A stretch of DNA of 64,000 bases from Actinomycetota bacterium (lineage in GTDB: Bacteria; Actinomycetota; Geothermincolia; Geothermincolales; RBG-13-55-18): positions 1-64,000 of the forward strand of contig JAQVFR010000012.1 of the NCBI GenBank assembly GCA_028697145.1, given 5' to 3'. The position numbers and the translations under genes were made by a program. The notes beneath the pieces are model-generated. The model ran no database searches, had not been told where the DNA came from, and was given only the letters and a program-made list of their open reading frames with translations. Below, in pieces: positions 9,588-18,152 of this stretch (position 1 is the stretch's first letter; each line of letters starts with the position of its first letter).

Positions 9588-10862
9588 ATGGAGGAGATCT
9601 TTTACGAGGACATTCTGGACACCTTCATCTTCTGCTTCGTCGCCTCGGCGGGGCTCATCCAGATCATGGTGGCCAGGAGGGGATGGCACGGCTTGAGTGT
9701 TTACGGGGGGCGCCTGCGCCCCGCCGCGAATTATGTCCTGGGCGCCGCCCTGGTCGTCGTCGCCTACGCCTGGTATTTCAGCGACCCCCTGCACCGCAAC
9801 GTGCGCAATATAGAGGCTTTCATGAGTATGGCCTGCCTGGTACTCGGCATCCTTGCCGCGGTCGCGGCAACCGCCCTGCTCGCGTCCTCCGCCGAGTCTC
9901 TGCGGCGGCGTTTCGGCCGCGGAAAGAGGGGCAGGACCGGGGTCCCCGGCCGCGAACTGGAGCGCTTCTCCTTTCCCGGCGGGTCGGCGCTGGCGTCCGC
10001 GCTATGGGGCGCGAGGGGGGAGAACCTGGTGGTGCTGGCCGAGCCCGGGAGGGGCTCGGAGAACCTGGCGCGCAGCATATACGCATCGCTGCCCGGGGGG
10101 TGCGGCATGCTCAGCCTGCATCCTGCCCGGACCATCCCAGACCCGGGCTCCCGGCCTCCGGGAGAGGCGGAGGCGAGCTTGCTGGAGATGCTGGAACAAG
10201 CACGGCGGGATCGCGGATTAGACCTGCGGGGGGAGACTTTCATGGGCCTGGGATGGGGCGGGAACGCCCTGGATGCGCTCGCCCGGGAGGTGGGGGACGC
10301 GTACAGGCCGCGCGGCCTCCTGTTGGTCGCGCCGGTGGTGCCCGATTGCGAGCACGGCTTCGCGGGAGACGCCCTTCTCTCCAACACCCCGCTCGACGTC
10401 GCGGAAACCCTGTCCGCCGGCCGTCCCTGGAGGGAGAGCGATTTCGTCAGGCTGGTCCGCACGTGGTTGCCGGTCCTCGCGGCTTGCGTGGTCCTGGCGA
10501 CCGCCGTGACCGTGGGTTTCGACGTGAGGTGGAAGCTGTTCTCCGGCCCCATGGTGGGCCTTCTCCTCTCTCTCTGGGTCACCTATTTCCTCGCCAGGAG
10601 AAAGGCCGGCGACGGCCGGGGTTGGGAGGAGAGAACGGTCTCGCGCCTCTGCTCCCCGGCCGGGGGAGAGGGCGGCGTACCGCTCACGCTGGTATTCACC
10701 TCGGGTGGCGCCGACGGCCCGGCGACGAAGCCGTCCCGTCCCGGCCCCGCCCACCTGGTGTTGTGGGAGGATGTCCTTAGGGGTAAATTCATACTGGACG
10801 GGGGAACTCCGGGACGCCTTTCGGCTCTAATATGGGAGGAAACGCCGGGGGACGAGGAATAG
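9588..10862 (+). CDS. Membrane protein of unknown function
   Basis: 424-aa ORF with TM segments, followed by same-strand genes. Confidence 0.6.
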   Translation: MEEIFYEDILDTFIFCFVASAGLIQIMVARRGWHGLSVYGGRLRPAANYVLGAALVVVAYAWYFSDPLHRNVRNIEAFMSMACLVLGILAAVAATALLASSAESLRRRFGRGKRGRTGVPGRELERFSFPGGSALASALWGARGENLVVLAEPGRGSENLARSIYASLPGGCGMLSLHPARTIPDPGSRPPGEAEASLLEMLEQARRDRGLDLRGETFMGLGWGGNALDALAREVGDAYRPRGLLLVAPVVPDCEHGFAGDALLSNTPLDVAETLSAGRPWRESDFVRLVRTWLPVLAACVVLATAVTVGFDVRWKLFSGPMVGLLLSLWVTYFLARRKAGDGRGWEERTVSRLCSPAGGEGGVPLTLVFTSGGADGPATKPSRPGPAHLVLWEDVLRGKFILDGGTPGRLSALIWEETPGDEE

Positions 10863-10902
10863 CCGGCGCAGGCTTTTGCGCCGGCCGAAGGCGAGGGACG
10901 CG

Positions 10903-12114
10903 ATGAAAGTCAGCAACGGCGGTGGCGCGGCCCTGGCGATCAAGGCGGCGGTGTGCCTCGTATTCGCCGTGATCGCCGTGTTCTTCGTGATCCAGGCATC
11001 CCTGGGGGCGCGCGGCGGCGGCGGAGACCAGCCGCGGGAGGATGACATCAGCCTGGGCCTGGGCCAGACCGTGTACAATTCCCTCAAGGGCCTCCTGGAC
11101 GACCTGGCCTCATCCCGCGTTCTCGCGCTCGCTCCCGCGTGGGAACTGGCGGTGAACGGCGAGGCCTTCCTCGAGGAGCAGGGAGGGGTACTCTATCTAA
11201 CCTCGAACGTGGGACAGGTCATGGCCGTTGACGCCGCCTCCGGTGAGATACTCTGGAGCCTGGACCTGGGGGCATGGGTCTCTGCGCCTCCCGCCGTGCA
11301 GGCCGGAGTGGTCTACGTCGGCGCCACCGACCACGTCCTCTATGCCCTGGACGCCGGGAGCGGCACGCTTCTCTGGTACTATACCTCCCAGGGGGAGATA
11401 CTGGCCCAGCCGGTGATCAACGGCGACATGGTCTTCTTCACCGCCGATAACGACTCCGTTTATGACCTCCTCCACCGCCTTTACGCCCTGGATGCCCGCA
11501 GCGGCACTCCCATCTGGGTATACGACACCGAGAGCTGGACACCATCGCCGCCCGCCGTGGGAGAGGACGCCGTCTATCTGGGAGGTTACCGCCGCGAGGT
11601 CTATGCCCTCGACAAGTATACGGGCGGAAAGTTGTGGTCTTTCAAAGCCTCGAACATCGTGCTCTCTTCACCACAGATCGTCGCGGGGCAGGTGCTTTTC
11701 TCCTGCATAGACGGATGGGTGTACGCCCTGGACGCGTCAAGCGGCGCATCCCTGTGGTCCAGGAAGCTCCCCGGTTTCGTGTGGCTGGCTCCTCCCGGTG
11801 GCTCCGGCAGCGTCTACGCCTGCTCTCACCGCGATACCCTGACCGCAATGGCGACGGACAACGGCGAGGAGCTGTGGGATTTCACGGGAGACGAGCTGAT
11901 ATCATGCGCGAACCTGGATGAAGACGGCGCGGTATGCGCCTTCAGCACGGGGGGGAAGGCATACCTGCTCGACGCGGCGGAGGGCAAGCTCCTGGGCATG
12001 CTCCGGGCTGAACACGCCTTCTCCTCTCCACCCCTGCTGGTGTTCGGGCGCGTCTACACGGCGTCGAGCGATGGTTTCGTGCGCGCATACCCGCTTCCGG
12101 ACCGGATACGGTGA
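10903..12114 (+). CDS. PQQ-like beta-propeller repeat protein (membrane-anchored)
   Basis: Repeated VYALDAxSGxxLW blades; N-terminal TM. Confidence 0.88.
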   Translation: MKVSNGGGAALAIKAAVCLVFAVIAVFFVIQASLGARGGGGDQPREDDISLGLGQTVYNSLKGLLDDLASSRVLALAPAWELAVNGEAFLEEQGGVLYLTSNVGQVMAVDAASGEILWSLDLGAWVSAPPAVQAGVVYVGATDHVLYALDAGSGTLLWYYTSQGEILAQPVINGDMVFFTADNDSVYDLLHRLYALDARSGTPIWVYDTESWTPSPPAVGEDAVYLGGYRREVYALDKYTGGKLWSFKASNIVLSSPQIVAGQVLFSCIDGWVYALDASSGASLWSRKLPGFVWLAPPGGSGSVYACSHRDTLTAMATDNGEELWDFTGDELISCANLDEDGAVCAFSTGGKAYLLDAAEGKLLGMLRAEHAFSSPPLLVFGRVYTASSDGFVRAYPLPDRIR

Positions 12115-12118
12115 AGCC

Positions 12119-13579
12119 ATGGGCCGGGCGACAGACCAGGCCGGAGCCTTGGCGGCTCCACGCGTGAGAGAAAAGACGAGGAGGGAAGCCTGGGCCGACG
12201 CGCTCACCTCCGAGCTCGGTTACGTGGGCATGATCAGCGCGACGCTTTTTCTCTACGCCGTCATCGCCCTCCTATCGCTGGCTCCCGACGGCACCGTAGG
12301 TAAGCTCTCCCCCATCCACGAAGCGGTACAGAGAAACACCTATCTCTCCACCCTGCTTGACGTCACCGGTATCAACCGCGCTTCGAACCTGCGACTCTCG
12401 ATTATCTCCATCATCGTGTTTGTGCTGCTCATGGCGGTCTACGCCTGGGCGGTGCTCGTCTTCCGCCGCCGCCAGGACAAGGGGTTGTTCCCCATACTCA
12501 CGCTCACCCTGTTCCTCTGCCTGCTGCTCGTGGTAATCCCGCCCCTGCTGAGCAAGGACGTGTTCTCCAACATCTTCTACGCCAAGATCGCGGCACGTTA
12601 TCACGACAACCCCTACGTCGTCACCCCGCAGCGTTTCTCCGGCGACCAACTCATGGCCTACGTCAGCCTCAACTGGAAGAACACCGCCATCGTCTACGGC
12701 CCGCTTCATACCTATTTCTCCATGCTCCTCAACCTCGGCGCGGGAGAGGGGATAACCGCGAACATCATCGTCTTCAAGGGCGCCATGGCCCTCTTGCACG
12801 TCGCCAACGTCCTCATCATCTGGTTCATCCTGGGATTTATAGCCCCGCGGCGGCAACGACTCGGGACAATGCTCTACGCCTGGAATCCCATCGCGCTGGC
12901 CATCGGGGTCGGAGGCGGGCACAACGACGTGATGATGATGACCCTTGTGCTTGCGGCCGTCTATCTCCTCCTCAAAGAGCGCAAGTGGGCGGGTTTCGTC
13001 TTCCTCTGCCTGTCGGTGCTCATCAAGTACATCAGCATCATCCTGGTGGTTGCCCTGGTCATCTACCTGGTGTCCAGGGAAAACGGCCGCGCGGCCCGCG
13101 CGCGGGAACTGGCCCGCTGCGCCGCTGTCTTCCTCTTCATCGTCGTGCCGCTGTTTCTGCCCTTCTGGGCCGGGACGAAGACCTTCGATTCCACCCTGCG
13201 CAACCTGCAGCTGAACAATTATTCCAGTGTCGGCGGGCTGCTCTCCTTCGCTTTCGGCGCCGTATTCGAGTTCGTGCTGCGTTTGCCTGCCTCCCTGGCC
13301 GCCACCTTCGGCAGCGCGCTGAGCAAGCTCCTGCTGCTCCCGATCTTCCTGGCGACCCTGTGGTGCGTTCCCCGGCACATGCGCGGGTGGGGGGACATAC
13401 CCGACTGCTTCTTCTGGGTCACCCTCGTCTTCCTGGCTACCACCAGCTATTACATGCCCTGGTATTTTCTCTGGCTGCTCCCCCTCATCGCCCTGCGCCC
13501 CTGGGACCGCGCCTCCAAGTGGAGCCTTGCCACAGGTACCGCCACCATACCCCTGGGCGCGGATATACATCCGTTCTAG
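12119..13579 (+). CDS. Polytopic glycosyltransferase-like protein (GT-C/GT87 type)
   Basis: Many TM segments; LLSKDVFSNIFYAKIAARYHDNPYVVTP; WNPIALAIGVGGGHND. Confidence 0.7.
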   Translation: MGRATDQAGALAAPRVREKTRREAWADALTSELGYVGMISATLFLYAVIALLSLAPDGTVGKLSPIHEAVQRNTYLSTLLDVTGINRASNLRLSIISIIVFVLLMAVYAWAVLVFRRRQDKGLFPILTLTLFLCLLLVVIPPLLSKDVFSNIFYAKIAARYHDNPYVVTPQRFSGDQLMAYVSLNWKNTAIVYGPLHTYFSMLLNLGAGEGITANIIVFKGAMALLHVANVLIIWFILGFIAPRRQRLGTMLYAWNPIALAIGVGGGHNDVMMMTLVLAAVYLLLKERKWAGFVFLCLSVLIKYISIILVVALVIYLVSRENGRAARARELARCAAVFLFIVVPLFLPFWAGTKTFDSTLRNLQLNNYSSVGGLLSFAFGAVFEFVLRLPASLAATFGSALSKLLLLPIFLATLWCVPRHMRGWGDIPDCFFWVTLVFLATTSYYMPWYFLWLLPLIALRPWDRASKWSLATGTATIPLGADIHPF

Positions 13580-13647
13580 GGATCATCTGTTCTTTCCAGC
13601 ATCGGGACACTAATGCCGTGAGGGTGTCGGGAACGGGGAACGGAGGA

Positions 13648-13992
13648 TCATCCGCGATGTTGATTCCTGCGCCATCTGATGAAATCCAGCAGGTACTTCC
13701 TCTCGTCTTCCGGCATCTCTCCCCACAGCGCTATCATCTCGGAGATGGACTCGTCGAGGCGTTCCTCATCGATGGTCGTCTCCGGCTCGGAATCCTCGAG
13801 GAAATAGCCCAGGGGCCTCGCCAGTTCTTCGGCCAGTCTTTCCAGGGTGACGAGGTTGAGCCGTCTCTTTCCCAACTCGTAATTTGAGAGGGCGGCTTGC
13901 GTAACTCCCAGGCGGGACGAGAGTTCCCACTGCGAGATCCCCGCTTCCTCCCTGGCCTTTTGTATTCTCTTTCCGATCTCCTCATATCGCAT
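13648..13992 (-). CDS. XRE-family HTH regulator
   Basis: RIQKAREEAGISQWELSSRLGVTQAALSNYELGKRRLNLVTLERLAEEL; start could be further upstream (to 14043). Confidence 0.85.
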   Translation of the reverse strand: MRYEEIGKRIQKAREEAGISQWELSSRLGVTQAALSNYELGKRRLNLVTLERLAEELARPLGYFLEDSEPETTIDEERLDESISEMIALWGEMPEDERKYLLDFIRWRRNQHRG

Positions 13993-14011
13993 CGTCTGCG
14001 TCTTTCGTTTC

Positions 14012-14121
14012 ATAACGCAGTGTTGTCTCTTAGAGCTTATCATGGCTTATGTCAGAATATAATGCCTTGACAACAATAGCATAGTGTTATATGTAGGTAG
14101 TGTAATATAACATAGCGTTAT
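14012..14121. promoter_or_regulatory. Three operator-like palindromes (consensus ATAAC-N5-GTTAT) between XRE gene and Fe-S protein gene
   Basis: 14012-14026 ATAACGCAGTGTTGT; 14076-14090 ATAGCATAGTGTTAT; 14107-14121 ATAACATAGCGTTAT; TTGACA at 14067-14072. Confidence 0.7.
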
Positions 14122-14196
14122 AGCGGCCTTCGAGTGCGCGGGGAGGGAGAGGAACGGCAACGGACGATCACTTCAAGGATCGAGAGGAGGCTCATT

Positions 14197-15261
14197 ATGC
14201 CTGATGCTGCATACTTAAAGCTACGCGAGTTTCTGCACGGGTTACCGGGAGGATTCCCGGAGACCGATACCGGGGTGGCGGTGAGGATACTCGAGAAGCT
14301 GTATTCGCGGGAGGAGGCCGAGATGGCCGTATGCCTGCGCGAGTTGCCCGAGCCGGCATCCGCAGTGGCGGAGCGCCTCGGAGGGGACGAAAGCGAGGTG
14401 GCTGAACTACTCGAATCGATGGCCGGGCGCGGCCTGATATACCGCGTACGGGCGGGCGATGACATCCTATACATGTCGATCAGTTTTATTGCCGGCATCT
14501 ACGAGTTCCAGCTCAACAACATGGACCGGGAGTTCGCCGAATTGATGGAGGAATACCTTCCCCACCTGTTCAAGACGACCTGGGCGGACCTCAAGACCAA
14601 CCAGTTCCGGGTGGTGCCGGTGAATTCCGCCGTGGAAAACCAGCCGGAGGTGGCCGGCTATGATCGCGTCCGGGAACTCGTGCGTGAACAGCGGCTGATA
14701 TCCGTTGCCCCCTGCATCTGCCGCAAAGAGAGGGGGGTGCTCGGGCACGATTGCGACCGCCCGCACGAGGTGTGCCTCTCCTTCGGCCCCAATGCGCAGT
14801 TCTACATCGACAACGGCCTGGGCAGGAAGATCGGCGGCGAGGAAGCCTTGGAGATTCTCGCCATCGCGGAGGAATCGGCCCTGGTGCTCTGTCCCAATAA
14901 CGCGCAGAGGATACTCAACGTCTGCTGCTGTTGCTCGTGCTGCTGCGGGCTGCTGAGAAACATCAAACTACTGGACCGTCCGGCTGACGCCATCCATTCC
15001 TCCTACCAGGCGAGTATAGATCGGGATCTCTGCAACTGCTGCGGGGGATGCCTGGAGCGGTGCCAGATGGACGCCTTAACGGAGCGGGATGATTTCATGG
15101 AGGTGGACGAGACGAGATGCATCGGCTGCGGCCTCTGTCTCGGCTACTGCCCGCAGGGGTCGATCAGCATGGTCGCGAGACCGGACAGCGAGGTGCCTCC
15201 CGGAAATATAGTGGAGACGTTCACCAGGATCTCAGCGGAACGGGGCCTGACGACCCAATAA
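14197..15261 (+). CDS. 4Fe-4S ferredoxin-type protein with N-terminal helical/winged-helix-like region
   Basis: CICRKE...C, CCCCSCCC, two CxxCxxCxxxC clusters. Confidence 0.8.
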   Translation: MPDAAYLKLREFLHGLPGGFPETDTGVAVRILEKLYSREEAEMAVCLRELPEPASAVAERLGGDESEVAELLESMAGRGLIYRVRAGDDILYMSISFIAGIYEFQLNNMDREFAELMEEYLPHLFKTTWADLKTNQFRVVPVNSAVENQPEVAGYDRVRELVREQRLISVAPCICRKERGVLGHDCDRPHEVCLSFGPNAQFYIDNGLGRKIGGEEALEILAIAEESALVLCPNNAQRILNVCCCCSCCCGLLRNIKLLDRPADAIHSSYQASIDRDLCNCCGGCLERCQMDALTERDDFMEVDETRCIGCGLCLGYCPQGSISMVARPDSEVPPGNIVETFTRISAERGLTTQ

Positions 15262-15284
15262 CAGCGTCCGACAGAATGCAGCGC

Positions 15285-15302
15285 GAAAGCGCCTGCGCTT
15301 TC
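15285..15302. terminator. Possible bidirectional terminator between convergent genes
   Basis: GAAAGCGC-CT-GCGCTTTC inverted repeat. Confidence 0.5.
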
Positions 15303-15377
15303 TTCAGCGCGGCGGTGCCTGTGCCTCCGGAGCTAAGGCGGAGTGAGGCCTGGCACGTGTTCGACTTACGAGAGCGC

Positions 15378-16751
15378 TCAGCCTCTGCCGGCGATCATCA
15401 CGCCTCCTATGGCCACGGTGGGCGCGCCGAGGCTGCCCTCGAAGGGGAGAAAGCGCAAATCTTCTCCGACCGCTACGGTGTCACGCAGAAAATCGAGGGC
15501 CTTGCCGGCCAGGGTGATCTCCCGCAGGGGCCGCACCGGCTGCCCGTTCTCGACCAGCAGCCCCAGGGCCCCCAGGGAAATCTCGCCCGAGACCGGGTTG
15601 GCGCCCGCGTGCGCGCCGACGACCTGGAGCACGAGCACGCCGTCGCCGACCTGCCGCAGGATATCGGCGCGGCAGCCCTTGCCCGGCAGCAGGAACATGT
15701 TGGTGGCCCCTACCCGCGGGCGGTCGCGGAAGCTGCCGCGGCTTGCGTTGCCCGTGCTGTCGGTGCCGGAACGCGATGCAGTGTAGGTGTTGTGCAGGTA
15801 ACCGCGCAGGACTCCCGCCTCGATCAGTTCCTTGCGCCGCGAGGGCACGCCCTCGTCGTCGAAGGGAGCGGTGGAGGGCGCGCCCTTGAGCAGCCCGTCA
15901 TCGACGAGGGTGACCATGGGATTGGCAACGGTCTCCCCTACCTTGCCCGCCAGGAAGGAACGGCCCTTGAGCACCGCCTCGGCGGAGAGTGCCGACGCCA
16001 GCATGCCCAGGAACTCCGCCGTCACGAAGCTGTCCAGGATAAGGGTGGTGCGCCGCGAGGTGATGCTGGACGAGCCGAGCAGACAGACCGCCCGTTCGGA
16101 GGCATCCGCCGCCACCGTGGCGAGGTCCAGCTGCGAGGGCCTCACGCCCAGGTCGAAGGAGAAACCGGTCTGGTACTCGTCGCCCTCGCGGGCGATGGGG
16201 AAGACGTAACAGTAACAGTCCGAGGAGCGGTAGTAGCCCGCCGCGCCGGCGGTGTTGGCCACGGCGACCCGTGACACCGTATCCGCGTATACGGCCGTCT
16301 CGACCTGGGAGATGCGCTTGTCGCTCGCCATGGCAAGGCCCTCGAGCTCCAGGGCCATCTCCACCTTCCTCGCCGAATCGGTCTCCTCGACCTCGGGGTC
16401 GTAGATGCCGAGGTCCTCGCCCGTGTATTCGCCGCGGCCGGGCAGCAGGTTGTGCTCGTCGGGAGTGCTGAAACGGGAGTTGGCCGCCGCCTCCTCGATG
16501 GCCTTGCGGATGTCCTCCCATGCCAGCCCGGTGCAATAGGAATAACCGAGGCGACCCCCGCGCAGGGCCCGCACGCCGGCGCCGCGGCTGTGGGAATAGC
16601 GCAGCCCCTCCACCTCGCCCCCGAAGGCCTTGACGGTGAGTCCGCGATGCTCCTGGACGAATATCTCCAACTCCACTCCCTCGCCAGCCAGCGAGCGCCC
16701 GCGTTCGACCCATTCCCGGGCCAGCGCCTTGAGGTCCGTTGTGGTCTCCAC
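15378..16751 (-). CDS. pmbA: TldD/PmbA family protease subunit, PmbA (TldE)-like; GTG start
   Basis: Modulator-of-gyrase family similarity; paired with a TldD-like gene. Confidence 0.85.
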   Translation of the reverse strand: METTTDLKALAREWVERGRSLAGEGVELEIFVQEHRGLTVKAFGGEVEGLRYSHSRGAGVRALRGGRLGYSYCTGLAWEDIRKAIEEAAANSRFSTPDEHNLLPGRGEYTGEDLGIYDPEVEETDSARKVEMALELEGLAMASDKRISQVETAVYADTVSRVAVANTAGAAGYYRSSDCYCYVFPIAREGDEYQTGFSFDLGVRPSQLDLATVAADASERAVCLLGSSSITSRRTTLILDSFVTAEFLGMLASALSAEAVLKGRSFLAGKVGETVANPMVTLVDDGLLKGAPSTAPFDDEGVPSRRKELIEAGVLRGYLHNTYTASRSGTDSTGNASRGSFRDRPRVGATNMFLLPGKGCRADILRQVGDGVLVLQVVGAHAGANPVSGEISLGALGLLVENGQPVRPLREITLAGKALDFLRDTVAVGEDLRFLPFEGSLGAPTVAIGGVMIAGRG

Positions 16752-18152
16752 TCACATCACCTCCGTCGTTCCCCCGACGACCATTTCGCGCACGCGCAGG
16801 GTGGGCTGTCCGGTACACACCGGCACCGATTGCCCGTCCTTGCCGCACATCCCGGTATCGAAGTCGAGGTCGTCGGCGATGGCATCGATATCTGCGAGCA
16901 CACGAGGGCCGTTACCGATAAGGGTCGCCCCCTTCACCGCCTCGGCCACCTCGCCGTCCCTGATCATGTATCCCTCGGTCACCGCGAAGATGAAATCGCC
17001 CGTCACCGGGTTGACCTCGCCCCCGCCCAGCTTGCGCGCGTACAGGCCCAGCCTGGTATCCGCTATTATCTCTTCCTTCTTCGCCGTCCCCGCCTCGATA
17101 TAGGTATTGGTCATGCGGGGCACCGGCACGAAGCGGTAGGATTGGCGCCTCCCGTTGCCCGTCGCCGGGACTCCGTCCCGCATGGAACGCTTGCGGTCGT
17201 TTATGAAGTTGCGCAGCACTCCCCCTTCGATGAGGGGTGTGCGCGACGCCCTCACGCCCTCGTCGTCGTAGGAGAAGGACCCCCAGCGGTTGGTGAGGGT
17301 TGCATCGTCGTAGGCGCTGAGCAGCGGGGAGGCCACCTTATGGCCCAGCTTGTCCATGAACACCGACGCCTTCTTGTACACCGCGTCGGCCTCCAGGCTG
17401 TGGCCGCAGGCCTCGTGGAAGAGCACGCCCCCCGTACCGTTGGCGATGACCACGGCCATGGGGCCCGAGGGTGCGGGCCTCGCCTCCAGCATGGTCAGGG
17501 CCTGGGCGGCCGCCAGCCTCCCCGCCTCCTCCGGCGGAAAGAGGCGGAACAGCTCGTATCCCGACAGCATGCCCGGGGTCTCGTGCCCGGTCTGTATCTC
17601 CCCGCCCGCGGCCGCGACCACCTGCACTATCAAGCGCACGCGTGCGCGCGAGTCGCTCACCATCTCTCCCCGCGAGTTGGCCACGAAGAGCTCCTGCCGG
17701 CTGTCTCCCAGGGCCACGACTACCTGGACCACGTGCGGCCCGGATTCCCGCGCCGCCCCATCGGCGCGGCGCAGCAGCTCGATCTTTTCCTCGCGCGGAT
17801 AAGCCTCGGCATCCAGTTCCACCGGGTGCTCCTCCAGGCGGGGAAGAAACAGCAGGGGCTTCTCCAGGTCGATGGAAACGGACTCCTCCACGCGGGAAGC
17901 CGCCGCGGCCACGCGCGCCGTCTCCAGGAGCGAGTCCTCGCTGATGTCGTTGGTGTAAGCGTAGGACACGGATTCGCCGCGCAGGACGCGCACCCCGGCC
18001 CCGGTCTCGCTGCCCGAGTTGTTCTCCTCTACCTTTCCCTCCTCCAGGCGCAGGTTGTATCCCCTCCTCTTCTCCACGAAAAGATCGGCGAAGTCTCCTC
18101 CCCTGGAGAGCGCCTCTGCGATGACGCTGCGCGCCACTGCCTCCTCGATCAT
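16752..18152 (-). CDS. tldD: TldD-like metalloprotease
   Basis: GGVLFHEACGHSLEAD (HExxxH) and flanking TldD motifs. Confidence 0.9.
   Translation of the reverse strand: MIEEAVARSVIAEALSRGGDFADLFVEKRRGYNLRLEEGKVEENNSGSETGAGVRVLRGESVSYAYTNDISEDSLLETARVAAAASRVEESVSIDLEKPLLFLPRLEEHPVELDAEAYPREEKIELLRRADGAARESGPHVVQVVVALGDSRQELFVANSRGEMVSDSRARVRLIVQVVAAAGGEIQTGHETPGMLSGYELFRLFPPEEAGRLAAAQALTMLEARPAPSGPMAVVIANGTGGVLFHEACGHSLEADAVYKKASVFMDKLGHKVASPLLSAYDDATLTNRWGSFSYDDEGVRASRTPLIEGGVLRNFINDRKRSMRDGVPATGNGRRQSYRFVPVPRMTNTYIEAGTAKKEEIIADTRLGLYARKLGGGEVNPVTGDFIFAVTEGYMIRDGEVAEAVKGATLIGNGPRVLADIDAIADDLDFDTGMCGKDGQSVPVCTGQPTLRVREMVVGGTTEVM

Noticed and set aside
15378-18152. RiPP/microcin maturation locus around TldD-PmbA
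   Set aside because: No precursor peptide or modification enzyme nearby; the pair is widespread as general proteases.
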